DNA of 64,000 nt from contig NC_089037.1 of NCBI RefSeq assembly GCF_034140825.1, positions 9,994,001 through 10,058,000 of the forward strand, written 5' to 3'. The position numbers and the translations under genes were made by a program. The first letter of the stretch is position 1, and each line of letters begins with the position of its first letter. The DNA is from Oryza sativa Japonica Group (lineage: Eukaryota; Streptophyta; Magnoliopsida; Poales; Poaceae). The notes under the pieces were generated by a model. The model was not told the DNA's origin, ran no database searches, and saw only the letters and a program-made list of their open reading frames with translations. This document shows, in pieces, positions 47,911-59,025 of this stretch.

Positions 47911-49828
47911 TCAATCAGTAGCAACTTTCCTCCTGGCAGCCCTTGCGTTATCATATTCAAACTTGAGCACATCTGGAATGTGTGAAGTATCCTTCATATA
48001 CAACCACCTCGCTATTGCACTCTCCTCAATCATTGGAAAATATTCAACAAGCATGGTGTTGACAATCCAATACCAGATTGCACCAAACACAAGGCCTACT
48101 ACCGCGCCGGCAAATACCTAGTAAATTTAACAAATTGAAATTAAAAGAAATCGAACAGCAATACAACATGCTCTTTTTATTTCAAACACTGTCAGAGAAA
48201 TAAGCAGCATTGCCAGAGGAGCATAATTCAGCTAAGTATACTGTGCAGAACAGCTGAACAGGAGGACCCAATTTTAAGGGGTGTACACAACATGCAACCG
48301 CACTATATGAAAATTTCATACAGAAACGATTGATAACACCAAGGAGTATTACTAAAAGTGGGCGATAAATTACAACACAGATCATGAGGTAAATATGTGT
48401 ACCTAAGCATCCAGAAAACCAGGGGAGCAGTATGTGATGTTGAGTCATGAACAATAGGTTTGAATGCATTATTCTTCAAATATCATATCCTTTGAAATGG
48501 AAACACCACCAAGACTTCCTAACTTTTCTATGGCTTTGTGAATAGATGGTTTGGTTTCTGGAAGTGCTTTTTGTTAAGATTTTAAGTAAGCTTACAGTTA
48601 TGGAAACCAGCAATTGCATAGCTGCGTGGAAGGCATACGGAAAATGTTTATATGAACCTTGTGCTGAACACGTTCATTTTAGGTTCCTATTAGCAATCTA
48701 CAAGACTTTGAAGCTATAATTTGACAATGCAACCAACCAATGTACTTCTCCATATGAAAAAACTGTGCAAAGCTTTCACCAACAACTCAGAAGAGCAAAC
48801 ATGTTGCAGCAGCCAGCGCATAGTAATATAGCATACCTCTAGCTACCTAATGTGAAGTCACGCTAAAAGCCAATTATTTGCAGCGTTCCTGAGCAAGTAA
48901 CATAAATATGCTGCTCCTGATCTTAATTCTCCCAACCAATAATTGCACTATCAGCTCCTTTTAGCATTAAAGAAAACACGTGAATGATCGCTAACGTATG
49001 TAGAAGTACATAGACTAGTGACCAGAACAGTAATATCGATTATGTATGTCAGGATTTCATTATACCATAATGCAACTATCTTCAAACCATTATTATACCA
49101 TAAAATGCACCTATCTAACCAAAAATGAGGTAGATACGTCCAGAGTAAATTTACACCTAATGAATCAGCCTTCCTGGGAGGGCAAGTTAGGGATCAAGCT
49201 AAGGCACCATTCTTAGATTATTATTTTATCATTATGAACCAATCTCAATCTATGACATATACACTAATTACGAATGCATCAATCTATCAATTTATAAAAC
49301 AGACCAACATTTCCATGGCCATCCACCAGATCGGATCCGGGATTCAGGGGGGTCTCTCACCTGCGCGACGGTGTGGTAGCCGAGGTACACCCTGGACAGC
49401 ATGGTGAGGAAGGCGAGCGGCCAGGCCAGGGAGGCGACCACCCGGCTCGACGGGGAGCGGCGGAGCGTGAGGAGCGAGAGGTAGGTGGCGAAGAAGAAGG
49501 TGTACTGCGAGTGGCTGGAGGGCCAGCCGTGGGAGTCGCAGGCCTCGAGCAGCTCGCAGTAGACCGGGCGCGACTGCGCGACGGAGTGCTTGATGAGCTC
49601 GTTGAGGAGCTGGGAGGCGAGGAGGCCCGCGGCGAAGCAGATGCCCTGGAGCTCCCGGCGGAAGAGGAAGTGGGAGACGAACCCGCCCAGGCTGATGAAG
49701 ACCGGGACGAGGGAGACCCAGGCGAGGAAGAGGCCGAGCGTGTCCCCGCGGCGGTACCGGACGTGGGTCAGCGTGATCGCCTTCAGCGACGGCGGCACCT
49801 CCGCCGCCATCTCCTGGAACTCCGCCAT
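47911..49828 (-). CDS. PAP2-family lipid/dolichyl diphosphate phosphatase (LPP gamma-like), 224 aa
   Basis: Two minus-strand exons, 49361-49828 and 47911-48117, flank a 1,243-bp GT-AG intron. The three PAP2 motifs are present: KHSVAQSRP (Lys80 to Pro88), PSSHSQ (103-108) and SRVYLGYH (145-152), so catalytic Arg and both His are intact. Several membrane spans are visible (about 31-55, 62-78, 110-122, 130-143 and, in exon 2, FAGAVVGLVFGAIWYWIVNTML). Plant orthologues are named lipid phosphate phosphatase gamma, reported as plastid phosphatidate phosphatase, but PSSHSQ and the layout equally fit ER dolichyl-diphosphatase (DOLPP1/CAX4), which recycles dolichyl-PP for N-glycosylation. The acidic N-terminus does not look like a plastid transit peptide. 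I favour the dolichyl role, without proof. Confidence 0.9.
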
Positions 49829-50213
49829 GGCTTCCCCCTCCCTCCCCCCCGCGGATGGGGATCTGCGCCTTGCGCGTGCGATGCGAGGTGGTGGTGGGGA
49901 TTGGGATTGGGAGCGGGATTGTGGGATTTGGGGAGGCCTCTCCTCTGGCGGAGCCTAGAAGAGCGGGGACGCGTGGGGTACGCGGACTGGGGGCAAAGTG
50001 AGGGAAGATGGCCGAGAAATACCGGTGGTGAGTCGGATGGTTCAGGTTGCTTTGAGAAAATAGGCGAATGAATCAGTCTTGGTGACGTGTCCTTGCATTT
50101 TTGGCAATCGGCAAAACCGTAGAAAATCGTAACACTACCTTTTCTTATAAAAAGTTTAATCTCCTATTTTATCCAATAGCTTAGCAGATATATACGCACG
50201 TATACAACTACAC

Positions 50214-50395
50214 ATAGAGCATGATTGGTTCTGATTGTTACGGCGTTTTAGATGGTAACGGTAAAGCCAAGTTAGTCGGTCATAGGCTGTAGCCTAAAAC
50301 CACACAACCGTCAAAATAAACAAGTTCTCTATCTGCTTATTGGGGCTAGCTATAGCCGTTGTAAGTGTTGTAGCCTCAAATGTGATCATGTTCTT
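50214..50395. mobile_element. Possible MITE (about 180 bp)
   Basis: AGAGCATGATTGGTTC at the left and GTGATCATGTTCTT at the right are imperfect inverted ends. The interior has mirrored GGCTGTAGCC and GGGGCTAGCTATAGCC themes. No clear target duplication is seen. Confidence 0.35.
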
Positions 50396-51732
50396 TTAAC
50401 ACATGGTCAAAGAATAAAGATCAATAATAAATGGGTAAATTATTCCATTGTTCTAAAGTTGAGGTGTTGTTGGTCTTGGAAAATTATTTCGTATCTGAGT
50501 TGATAGTGTTCTTTTGCTCCAATACATATGAAGTAATAGTACCCATTGTCCTCTTCTTTATTGGTGGCCAACCCGGGCACTTACCCAATGTTATCACATT
50601 CTTCATGCTCCCGATGATGTTGTCCGTATGTGCGCTCGATGTCCTATGACGACCATCTCACATTCAACTCCCTCGCCAAGCTCCATTGATGATTTCCTCA
50701 TGTTCGTTCCCTCGTAGCACTATCTGTCCTGAGCTCCACCACTACCACTAGCTTTTTCTTGAGCTTAGTTGTATGGTCTATCTTGTGCACAACGGGCGCT
50801 AGAGTTTGAGTTTGTGAGGTGGGCGATAGAGCTCATGCACATGAGCCATGAGGCAAAGCGGCGCAGCTCAAGTGCATGGTCATAATGGAGCTCGATGCGT
50901 GAGGGACTACGACGATTGAAGGCGATGTATGTTAGTGCCCAGAGTTGAAGGAGGTAGTTGGACTGTCAAATCAATTTGATGATGATGACCGGAGGAAAAG
51001 AACGAAAAGAATATAAATGGTATTTATAGCAGTATTGGACTAAAGATGGTGTACTTTATCCGATATAAGATGTAACTTATTTTATTTAATTTTCTGCTTA
51101 AATGTTTTCGTATATGGAGTGACAGGGATTTCTCTTGACAATGCTAAATCCATAAAAGGTCAGAAATTGATTTACCTCTCCGAGCATAATGGAATATGGA
51201 TTGCTGCAACAAACTTTTCGAAAATATCCTTTGTCGCTTGCAAATTCGCAATTACCGGTACTAATAAGGTTCGCTTTGAAATTTAAGAATGAAAAAACGG
51301 AGAAATATGAAAAATACATAATTTTGATAGGAATGTAAGTGTAACATTTACAAAACACATAAATGATTGCTTGATTGGACGAAAAAAACACGGGAATTTT
51401 AGGAGAAATAAAGTCTCAAAGAAAACTTTTCATGAGGTTCTACCTCACCTTAAATTTCCTCCAAAACTTTTATGGAATGAGGTATTTCATAGGAATTTCA
51501 TAGAATTCATTCATTTGATTCAAATGGTTATATAGAAAAAAATTATATAAAAATAAAATCCTCTAAAACTGAAATGATTTTCATTTGATTCAAATGGGCC
51601 TAAGAATTCAAAAAACCTGAAGCGCAAAGTACCGGTTGGCTCCTACTCTGGTTTCTGGCTTCTGGGACGGCCTCGAGTCCGCCGCTGTCTGTCTCCACCT
51701 TTGCCCCCCATCCTAAAATTTCGAACGCAGCC

Positions 51733-51744
51733 ATGGCCGCATAG
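51733..51744 (+). other. Possible upstream mini-ORF in the TMEM209-like leader
   Basis: GCCATGGCCGCATAG gives Met-Ala-Ala-stop in good start context, 102 nt before the main ATG. If it is in the transcript it could reduce translation of the main frame. The transcription start is not known from sequence. Confidence 0.35.
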
Positions 51745-51771
51745 CCCTTCGCCCCAAGTTCAAACACCTCG

Positions 51772-51791
51772 CTCTCTCTCTCTCTCTCTCT
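51772..51791 (+). repeat. (CT)10 microsatellite in the TMEM209-like 5' leader
   Basis: A CT run of 20 nt about 55 nt before the ATG. Pyrimidine repeats like this are common in rice 5' leaders. Confidence 0.85.
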
Positions 51792-51845
51792 GCCCGTACA
51801 CTCGGCGCATCGCCTCCTCAGGCGGCAACAGCGGCGGCGGCGGCG

Positions 51846-54800
51846 ATGGAGTTCCAGCAGGGCGGCGGGGGCGGTTGCGGTGGCGGCAAGGCGCGGGACA
51901 AGTTCTCGGTCTACCGGAACCCGTCCCTCGCCCGCGCGCTCGCCTCCCGCAGCGTCCGCCCCTCCCTCCCGGTCCTCGTCCTCCTGGCGCTGTCCCCCAT
52001 CGCCTCCGCCTCCTCCATCCTCGTCCTCTCCTCCTGGTACGCGTCGACCCGCATCGCCGCCGCTTCTCCATCTTCTAAACCCTAAACCCCCAGATCGCAG
52101 CAGATGCGTTGGGTACTCATTTTGTTTGTGGCTGTAATGCTAGGGAAGGGCAGCTCGTGAAGGTCGCCGGCCGCGTGGGCCTCTCCATGGCTGCTGCCGG
52201 TAAGCTCGCCTGTGTCCCTGCTGGGTCGAGTTGGGCGTGTGCGTGTCGGCGCTGTGCTTTGTTTTGGTCGCTCGTCAGGTGCTTGTAAAAATGCCAAGCA
52301 TGTCTAACTACGGTGCATCGCACGGCAGATGTGTGCTGAAATGCTTTCTCTTCCAACAGCTCTAATAGTTGTAAATAAAAACTTGCATGTTCAAGTTCAT
52401 TTAACATGGACTGGGTTTTTACATTTGGATTATGGTGGATTTTGTTGTGCCAGAGGTGCCTACAAAATGTAACTTGCTGGTTTGTTTCAGTGCTTGTCTT
52501 TAGGTTGATTGAGGCAGCGCTGGGTCTGGTCGCACTTTTTACACTGCCGGCTTTCTTCAGGGCGGTGATGCTCTACAATGGGAAGAGGGCACTTGCCAAA
52601 GAGGACAAGGTTGTGTTATCTGAACGCCAACTGGGGCTTCTCGGGTTAAAGATGACAGGTTCAGAAGCAGGTGGCACCAGTGAGAAAACCAAAAGGCCTC
52701 CCAAGGCAAAGCCATCGACTCCGTCAGAGCCAATTGTTCCGATTAGGAGGTCTTCGTTCAGCTATACGCCATCTCGGTCTTTAGGGCAATCAAGGATTGG
52801 TTCCAGCAATTTGAGCCCTGGTGGTGAGAGACTGACCACATCAGTGCAAATATCACCTTCCACTCCACTACAAAAGCCTATTTCTTCACCTTCAACCCCA
52901 TGGTCTAGGAAAAGCTCAGGCAGTGCGAAGGGCATACAGACAGAGGCGATGTTGGAGCAGTTCTTGGCTGGTTTGGACGAAAATATTGACACAATCACAG
53001 ATTCAGCCAGTAAGATTGCAACACCTCCCGCAACCATTACGAGCTTTGGTGCTGCAAGCCCTGTATCAGTCATTACATCAACCACCCCTTCTGGTGCTGC
53101 AAGAAGCACACCTTTGAGGGCTGTGAGGATGTCTCCTGGCTCCCATCAGAAGTACAGCACGCCACCAAAAAAAGGCGAGGGTGAGCTTCCACCTCCAATG
53201 TCATTAGAGCAGGCAGTGAATGCCTTTGAAAATTTGGGTGTATACCCTGAGATTGAGCAATGGCGAGATAATCTCAGGCAGTGGTTCTCTTCTGTTTTGA
53301 TGAACCCACTTGTCCAAAAGATCAAAACTAGCCATATTCAGGTGCTCTGCTTTTGGCAAATTTTGAGCTGAACTTATACCTCTAGTCCAATTTCAGTGGC
53401 CAGTTGTCACCATTTTTTAAATTTGTTTTGCCCTACCTTGCAGGTTAAGCAAACAACCGCTACTGTTGGGGCTTCAGTTACTGTTAGCCAGGTTGGAAGT
53501 GATCTTCCAAGCACAACAGCGCCGGTTGGCTTATCTCCACTTGGTGGGACTAAAGATTGGCAACCGACTATCACGGTTGATGAAGATGGCATTCTTAATC
53601 AATTGCGCACTGCACTTCTGCATTCCCGTGATACGCCTGTTGGTGAGTTTCTGGTGTAACTTAAACATTTTATTGCTGTGGTTTTGCATGTTCACATTCT
53701 ACCAAAATGTTTTGCACCGAGCACTTTGTACTGTGGTTAAAGATGATACACTAAGATTCCCCCAGATTTAATTTTCAAGTTTGGCTAGCATGGATTTACC
53801 TACTTGTTACTTGTTAGCAATGCTTTTTTTTTTCTGTGCAGCACAAACCTTTGGCAGTCCACAACAACCACAACAGAATCCCCTCCTTCCGTCTATTCAA
53901 GCATGTATTGATGCAATTACGGAGCACCAGAGGCTTAACACACTGATGAAGGGAGAGCTGATAAAAGGCTTGCTACCACAGAGTAGTGTCCATGCTGATT
54001 ACACTGTTAAGAGAGTTCAAGGTGAATGTCTTACACTCACCATGTTATTTCATAATGGCATATCATGGAGCCTTTAGCTGAAATGATATACTAGTATTAT
54101 ATTTTCTAGCATATGTTGGAGCGAATTATGACTGAGAATAAATTTTGGCATGATTTGCATACTATTCACATTCTATCATGATACAGAACTTGCTGAAGGA
54201 ACATGCTTGAAGAATTATGATTATATGGGTCATGGAGATGGTTGCGGTAAATTGGAGAAAAAGTGGATCAGTGAACTGCCAACTGACTCGCTCCTTCTTC
54301 TGTACTTGTTTGCTGCTTTCCTCGAACACCCAAAATGGATGCTTCATGTTGATCCTACCTCTTACTCTGGTGCCCAATCTAGCAAAAATCCTTTATTTCT
54401 AGGAGTTCTTCCACCAAAAGAGAGGTTTCCAGAGAAGTATGTTGCTTTGATTTCCGGCGTTCCAGCAGTTATTCACCCAGGTGCTCTTATACTGGCTGTG
54501 GGCAAGCAGAGTCCTCCGATTTTTGCTCTGTACTGGGACAAAAAGTTGCAGTTTTCTCTTCAGGTGATTTAAATTTTCATTCATTTATTGCTTTATCTAG
54601 TTTTATCAGCATCAATATTCTTATTTCTCCTTTTGAGGCAAAGCATCAATATTCTTGTTTTTCCTCCTGACGTTTGTATATAAACCAACTTTCTTTTTAA
54701 AAGAAAAATAAGATGCCATCCATAGGCAGTTAAAGGATAAGTCAGAGAGAAACAAACCCAAAAGAAAGGTTGTTTGGTGGCCTGTGTTGTTCATTTTTGT

Positions 54801-55361
54801 GATAATCTGAAGTAATCATCATAGTATGTCAAAAGAGATTGGGAATAGGCACACTGCAGCAATCATAACCTGTTTTACCTTTCGCCTGTGTTGTTTTGCT
54901 ACAAACATGTGATTTCTAATAATAAACAAATGATTTGAGTCTGATGACTTTAGCTCAGACTGTCTGGTGGCAGTGCACCTAATTGGAGTATATAGCCTCT
55001 CATATTTTTGACAACTTAACACATTCTGCTAGCTAAGCACAAAACATTTGCATAAAGATATAATCCATTATATTATATTAGTTTGACTTGACTTGTAGTG
55101 AATTGTTGGTTTGTCGCACACTTGGGTTCATTCTTTGATGGCACTGTTCTTGCAAGAACTTTTTCCAAAAAAAAAAGTCCAGTATTATTAATGTTATTCC
55201 CCCCTGCTTGGATTTTCCAGGGAAGAACGGCATTGTGGGATGCTATCTTGCTTCTGTGCCACCAAATAAATGTTGGTTATGGCGGTGTAGTTAGGGGAAT
55301 CCACATAGGTTCTTCCGCCTTGAACATCCTGTCAGTTCTTGATTCAGACATGGAAAGCTGA
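51846..55361 (+). CDS. TMEM209-like protein (cytochrome B561 N-terminal domain family), 664 aa
   Basis: Seven exons: 51846-52036, 52144-52199, 52491-53341, 53444-53642, 53842-54021, 54187-54563 and 55221-55361, all GT-AG. Two membrane segments lie near the N-terminus (about 39-63, SLPVLVLLALSPIASASSIL; about 84-110, LVFRLIEAALGLVALFTLPA). A Ser/Pro/Thr-rich, low-complexity middle follows (about 125-320; RRSSFSYTPSRSLGQ, SPSTPWSRKSSGSAKG), then a folded C-terminal half with LEQAVNAFENLGVYPEIEQWRDNLRQWFSS and ending in GRTALWDAILLLCHQINVGYGG. This layout fits TMEM209, a conserved nuclear-envelope/pore-associated protein in animals; despite the Pfam name it has no haem-binding cytochrome features. 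Its plant function is unknown to me. Confidence 0.88.
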
Positions 55362-56436
55362 AGGACTGCGTGCTGCTTGCCTGATATCACATCAGCAGGA
55401 GCTAAAGATGGTTTTGTAGTTTGTACTTTGAGGAGATAAATTATGATCAGCCAGTTGCTGAATGTAAACTAACACCAGCATGCTTCGAACTAACCTACTG
55501 TTAGATCTGATTTGTCCTGGTGAAGTGACAGCTGAATTTGTGCCCCAGGTTGTACTAGTATCTTGCTTCTTGAATCGCTCATAGTCCAAGTTCCTTAATT
55601 ATCACTTAACACAAATGGATTCAGCAATTGGGCCACTGCACAGCCCAACCAGATGGGTATGTTTGCCTGCTTGAATGATCTTAGCCTGGCTCGTATGCTC
55701 ATCCTGGCCGAGCTGAGCCTAGCCACATGCAACATGGTCTATCTGGTTGGTTGTCTGCAATAAGTAAGCCTGGATCATCCGATACATTGTTTGGTTGCCT
55801 GTATCTAAAATTCTTGTATGCAAAAGAATTGAATTTGTTTGGTTGGTTGTGTATTTGTATAGGCTGGGTGTAGTTACCCCTGCGTATATGGTGAATATAT
55901 AGAAAATAATATCGTGTAAACTATAACAGTATAATTGGTAAACTATTGGGGAAAAAATCAGTGTACAAAAGTTAGCACGTCATACATCGGAAAAATTCAT
56001 CACCCAATAAAATATAAACGATTGGCATGTATAGTATATTTAATGCATTTTACATTATCACAAGTCAGTTAGAAAAAGAAGAAAGGGAATTTTGAAAAAA
56101 CAAATAAAAATGACATCCTGCTGCCGTGATGGCGGGTTGCTGGATGGCGAAGCAAGAAGTGGAGGCCCAGATCTGGCCAGAGCCCATTGTGGCCGCCGGT
56201 GGCCCGGCCCACCGAAAGGCGCGCCCTGGTCGTCGGAGCGGAGCGTCCGGTTCAAAAAATTTCAAACCCACGCTCCCAACGGCAACTCCCCCACCTCCCC
56301 CACTTTCCCCACGGCAACATCCCAATCCCAATCCAATCCATTCGTCTCCCTCCCCCAATTTCCTCCCATTCCAATCGAACGCCTCGTCTCCTCACCTCCT
56401 CGTCTTCCTCGATCTCTCGTCGTCGTCGTCGTCGCC
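55362..56436. other. TMEM209-like 3' UTR, spacer and next promoter
   Basis: After the 3' UTR, 55680-56050 looks like a decayed MITE (repeated GTTTGGTTGSTTG/GCCTGGMTC motifs), but I could not pair its ends. From about 56140 the sequence is GC-rich and leads to the gene at 56437. No independent frame is supported. Confidence 0.4.
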
Positions 56437-59025
56437 ATGGATCCCCACCCCACCCCGTTCGCAGGTAAGCAAGCGTCAACTTCCGCACCAAGACCCCCCC
56501 AATGGTTACCTCTCTCTCTCTCTCTGTTGACGAGATCGATCCATTCCGCGGGTTGCGCAGGGAAGCGGCGGTCGGTTGCCGCCGCGCCGGCGAAGATAGC
56601 GGCGCCCAAGCCCAAGTCCATCGCCTCCACGCGCACGAAGACGACGAGGAAGTCTCCCCCAGCACCTCCACCGCCACGGTAAGGAGATCGCCGGCAATCC
56701 ATATTGAAAAATCCTCTGTAAGATGTGTAGCGCGACTATGGTTTCGCACTTTCGCTTACTGAGGTAGAATTTTTTTTCCAGGCCACGGCGCGCGTTCGGC
56801 ACCGTTCGAAGCAGCAACGCGCATGATGCCCCCGAGAAGCCGCCGCCGCTGCAGAAGGCTCCAAAGGTGTCGCCGCCGCCGCCGCAGAAACCTGATAAGG
56901 TGTCACCGCCGCCAGCTCAGAAGCCCTCCAAGGTGTCGCCACCGCCACCGCCACCGCAGAAGTCCGCGAAGGTTTCTCCGCCGCCTGCGGCGAAGCCTCC
57001 GAAGCTGTCGCCGCCAAATCTGGCCAAGGCGACTAAGCCGTCTCGTCTGGCAGCAAAGCCCCCTAAGAAAGCCGCGCCGGGACCGGAACTGGATCCCAAG
57101 CCCAGGAAGAAGGCGCAGCGGGTGAGCTTCCAGGAGGACGCGGCGATGTCGGTGGCCCCTGGAAGCGGAGAGAAGGTGAAGGTTTCCACCGATGACGCGG
57201 CTGGTCACACGCCGATGGTGGCCGTGAGAGCCCTGGAGAAGAAAGTGAGTGTCGTCGCGTCCGCGGAGACGCCGTTCTTTAGTGCGCAGAACTGCAGCAA
57301 TTGCAGTCTCGACCCGCTCGAGGAGTCCACCTACTGGCTCGCACATATCCACCTGGCCGAGTCAGTTGGGAAGCACAGGGTTGCTGCTGCGTTCTTTCAG
57401 CTTGCATTCGAGTGCCAAGCTCAGGTGAGAGTTAAATGAACATGGTTTTTAGTTGATAAGTCAATCTAAAATTTAAACTGTAAGTATACGTGCATTTTAT
57501 GTTCTGGTTATTGTAGATGTATTAGACATTGTTTCTTTTTCTTGGAAGAAATTATGTTTGTGGGTTTTACCTGAATAACCAATTGATAGGAACATAAACA
57601 CTCGTTGACTGTTCAAGACTTCAGGCACAACCTATTGATAGGAAACATTTCATTTTTATATTATTTTTTTACTTTACTTATTAGCAATAATCTACATAGT
57701 TATTGATTTCACCTAAAGAAAAAGTTTACTTTTGTGGACAGCCAATTCACAGGATCCAAAGTGAGCTAAGGAATTATACAGTGCGCCATGAGAGTGCCAG
57801 CACTTTAACCACTTTATTCGATGAGCTTCTCCTTGCCCATGGTGGCATCCCAGTGAACCAACCTAAGTTTGAAACCGATGGTTTTGAGGTGGTGGATACA
57901 CCTTTAACTACAGATAGTGATGACAAGAGGCTCGATAGTACCACAACTCAAGTGGATGAGAGATGCTCGGAATGTGACTGTGGTGGTGATATCGTCGATG
58001 TGGCAGTTCCCAGTATTGTGAAACCACTTGAGGAAGGCATGGACCAACCGAGTTTTGAGAGGAAGCTGAACGACGGTTTTGAATTTGATGATTGTGAAGC
58101 TGTCATTGTGGACAAGCTGGTGGGAGGACATTCTGATCTAGAGAAGATTGTTGATGTTAATGGTCCTAGCGACAGTGAAACAATGCAGTCAGCATGCAGA
58201 TCCTCCATTGATAGGTTAAGCTTGAAAGGGTCTCCAGTAGTAAGCGGATTGTCTCAAAGACAGCTCTCTTCAGACAGTCCATTAGATAAGTTGTCTCCGT
58301 CTGCACGGAGCTTGTCTGCAAAGCGCTTATCATCTGTTAGCCCGCTTGACAAAAAGTCTCCATTTGGTAGCAGCTCGTCGAAGAGGCTCTCATCCAGTTG
58401 CCCTTCTTCTAAGAAATCTTTCTCCAGTAAAGCCTTGTCATCCAAGCGGATGTCATCTGGTAATGCTTCTGCTGGAGTCGGTGATCTTAACGAAGTGATT
58501 GCAGATATGGAATTTGACTGCCCTGCATCAGGTAACTCAACATGTCCAAAGCTTTTACTTTGACATTGTCCCTAAGATTACTTATTTTCTGATTGAGAGC
58601 ACCTTGCAGATGATCAGCTGGAACTGAAAGAACATGGGGATTCTGAGGTGTGTTTAAGGGTTTTATTTACACTCTGGAGTTCTGCAGAAATGATATGATG
58701 GATTTAAATATAGCTTAATTTTAACAGTAGTGTGCTCATGTTCCTAGTAAAATAAAATTGTCGCCTTGTCGAAGTAAGAAACTCATTACACTAGTAAGGC
58801 ACACACATGTATTTGTTAGTTTGCACAATAGTACTAGTATTATCTACCGAGCTTCCAAAACTCTTTGATGCATCTGTTGCTATTACAGCCCTGTACGCTT
58901 GAAATAATGTAGTCCCAAACCATTTTCCTGACCACTCTAACAAAGTAGATTACATATGTGATGAAAGATCTATGTTACAAGAACAGTTACTTAAAGATCT
59001 TACACGTTCTTTGCAGATCAACTAG
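56437..59025 (+). CDS. Unrecognised Pro/Lys- and Ser-rich protein, 541 aa
   Basis: I do not recognise this family. Six exons join in frame: 56437-56464, 56561-56678, 56782-57424, 57742-58531, 58610-58647 and 59017-59025, all GT-AG. The first exon encodes nine residues and the last only Ile-Asn-stop. Residues about 70-150 are a basic repeat built on KVSPPP / KPxKVSPPP units. A short, probably folded helical part follows at about 227-285 (STYWLAHIHLAESVGKHRVA, FFQLAFECQAQPIHRIQSEL), then an acidic stretch (about 295-400). A Ser/Lys repeat based on SxKRLSS and SPLDKxSP at about 410-495 follows. The composition suggests a nuclear or microtubule-binding protein with many phosphorylation sites; this is inference. 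If the last intron is retained, the frame ends at about 58699 with a different tail. Confidence 0.75.

Larger units (their letters stand above)
49829..51845. other. Divergent intergenic region, phosphatase to TMEM209-like gene
   Basis: Promoters of both divergent genes should lie here. A possible MITE lies at 50214-50395. The rest, including 50550-50960 and the AT-rich 51100-51600, has no supported gene. TTCATTTGATTCAAATGG occurs twice (about 51513-51530 and 51580-51597). Confidence 0.4.

Noticed and set aside
56252-57352. Minus-strand frames opposite the unrecognised Pro/Lys-rich gene
   Set aside because: Low-complexity mirror images of the coding repeats; no independent evidence.
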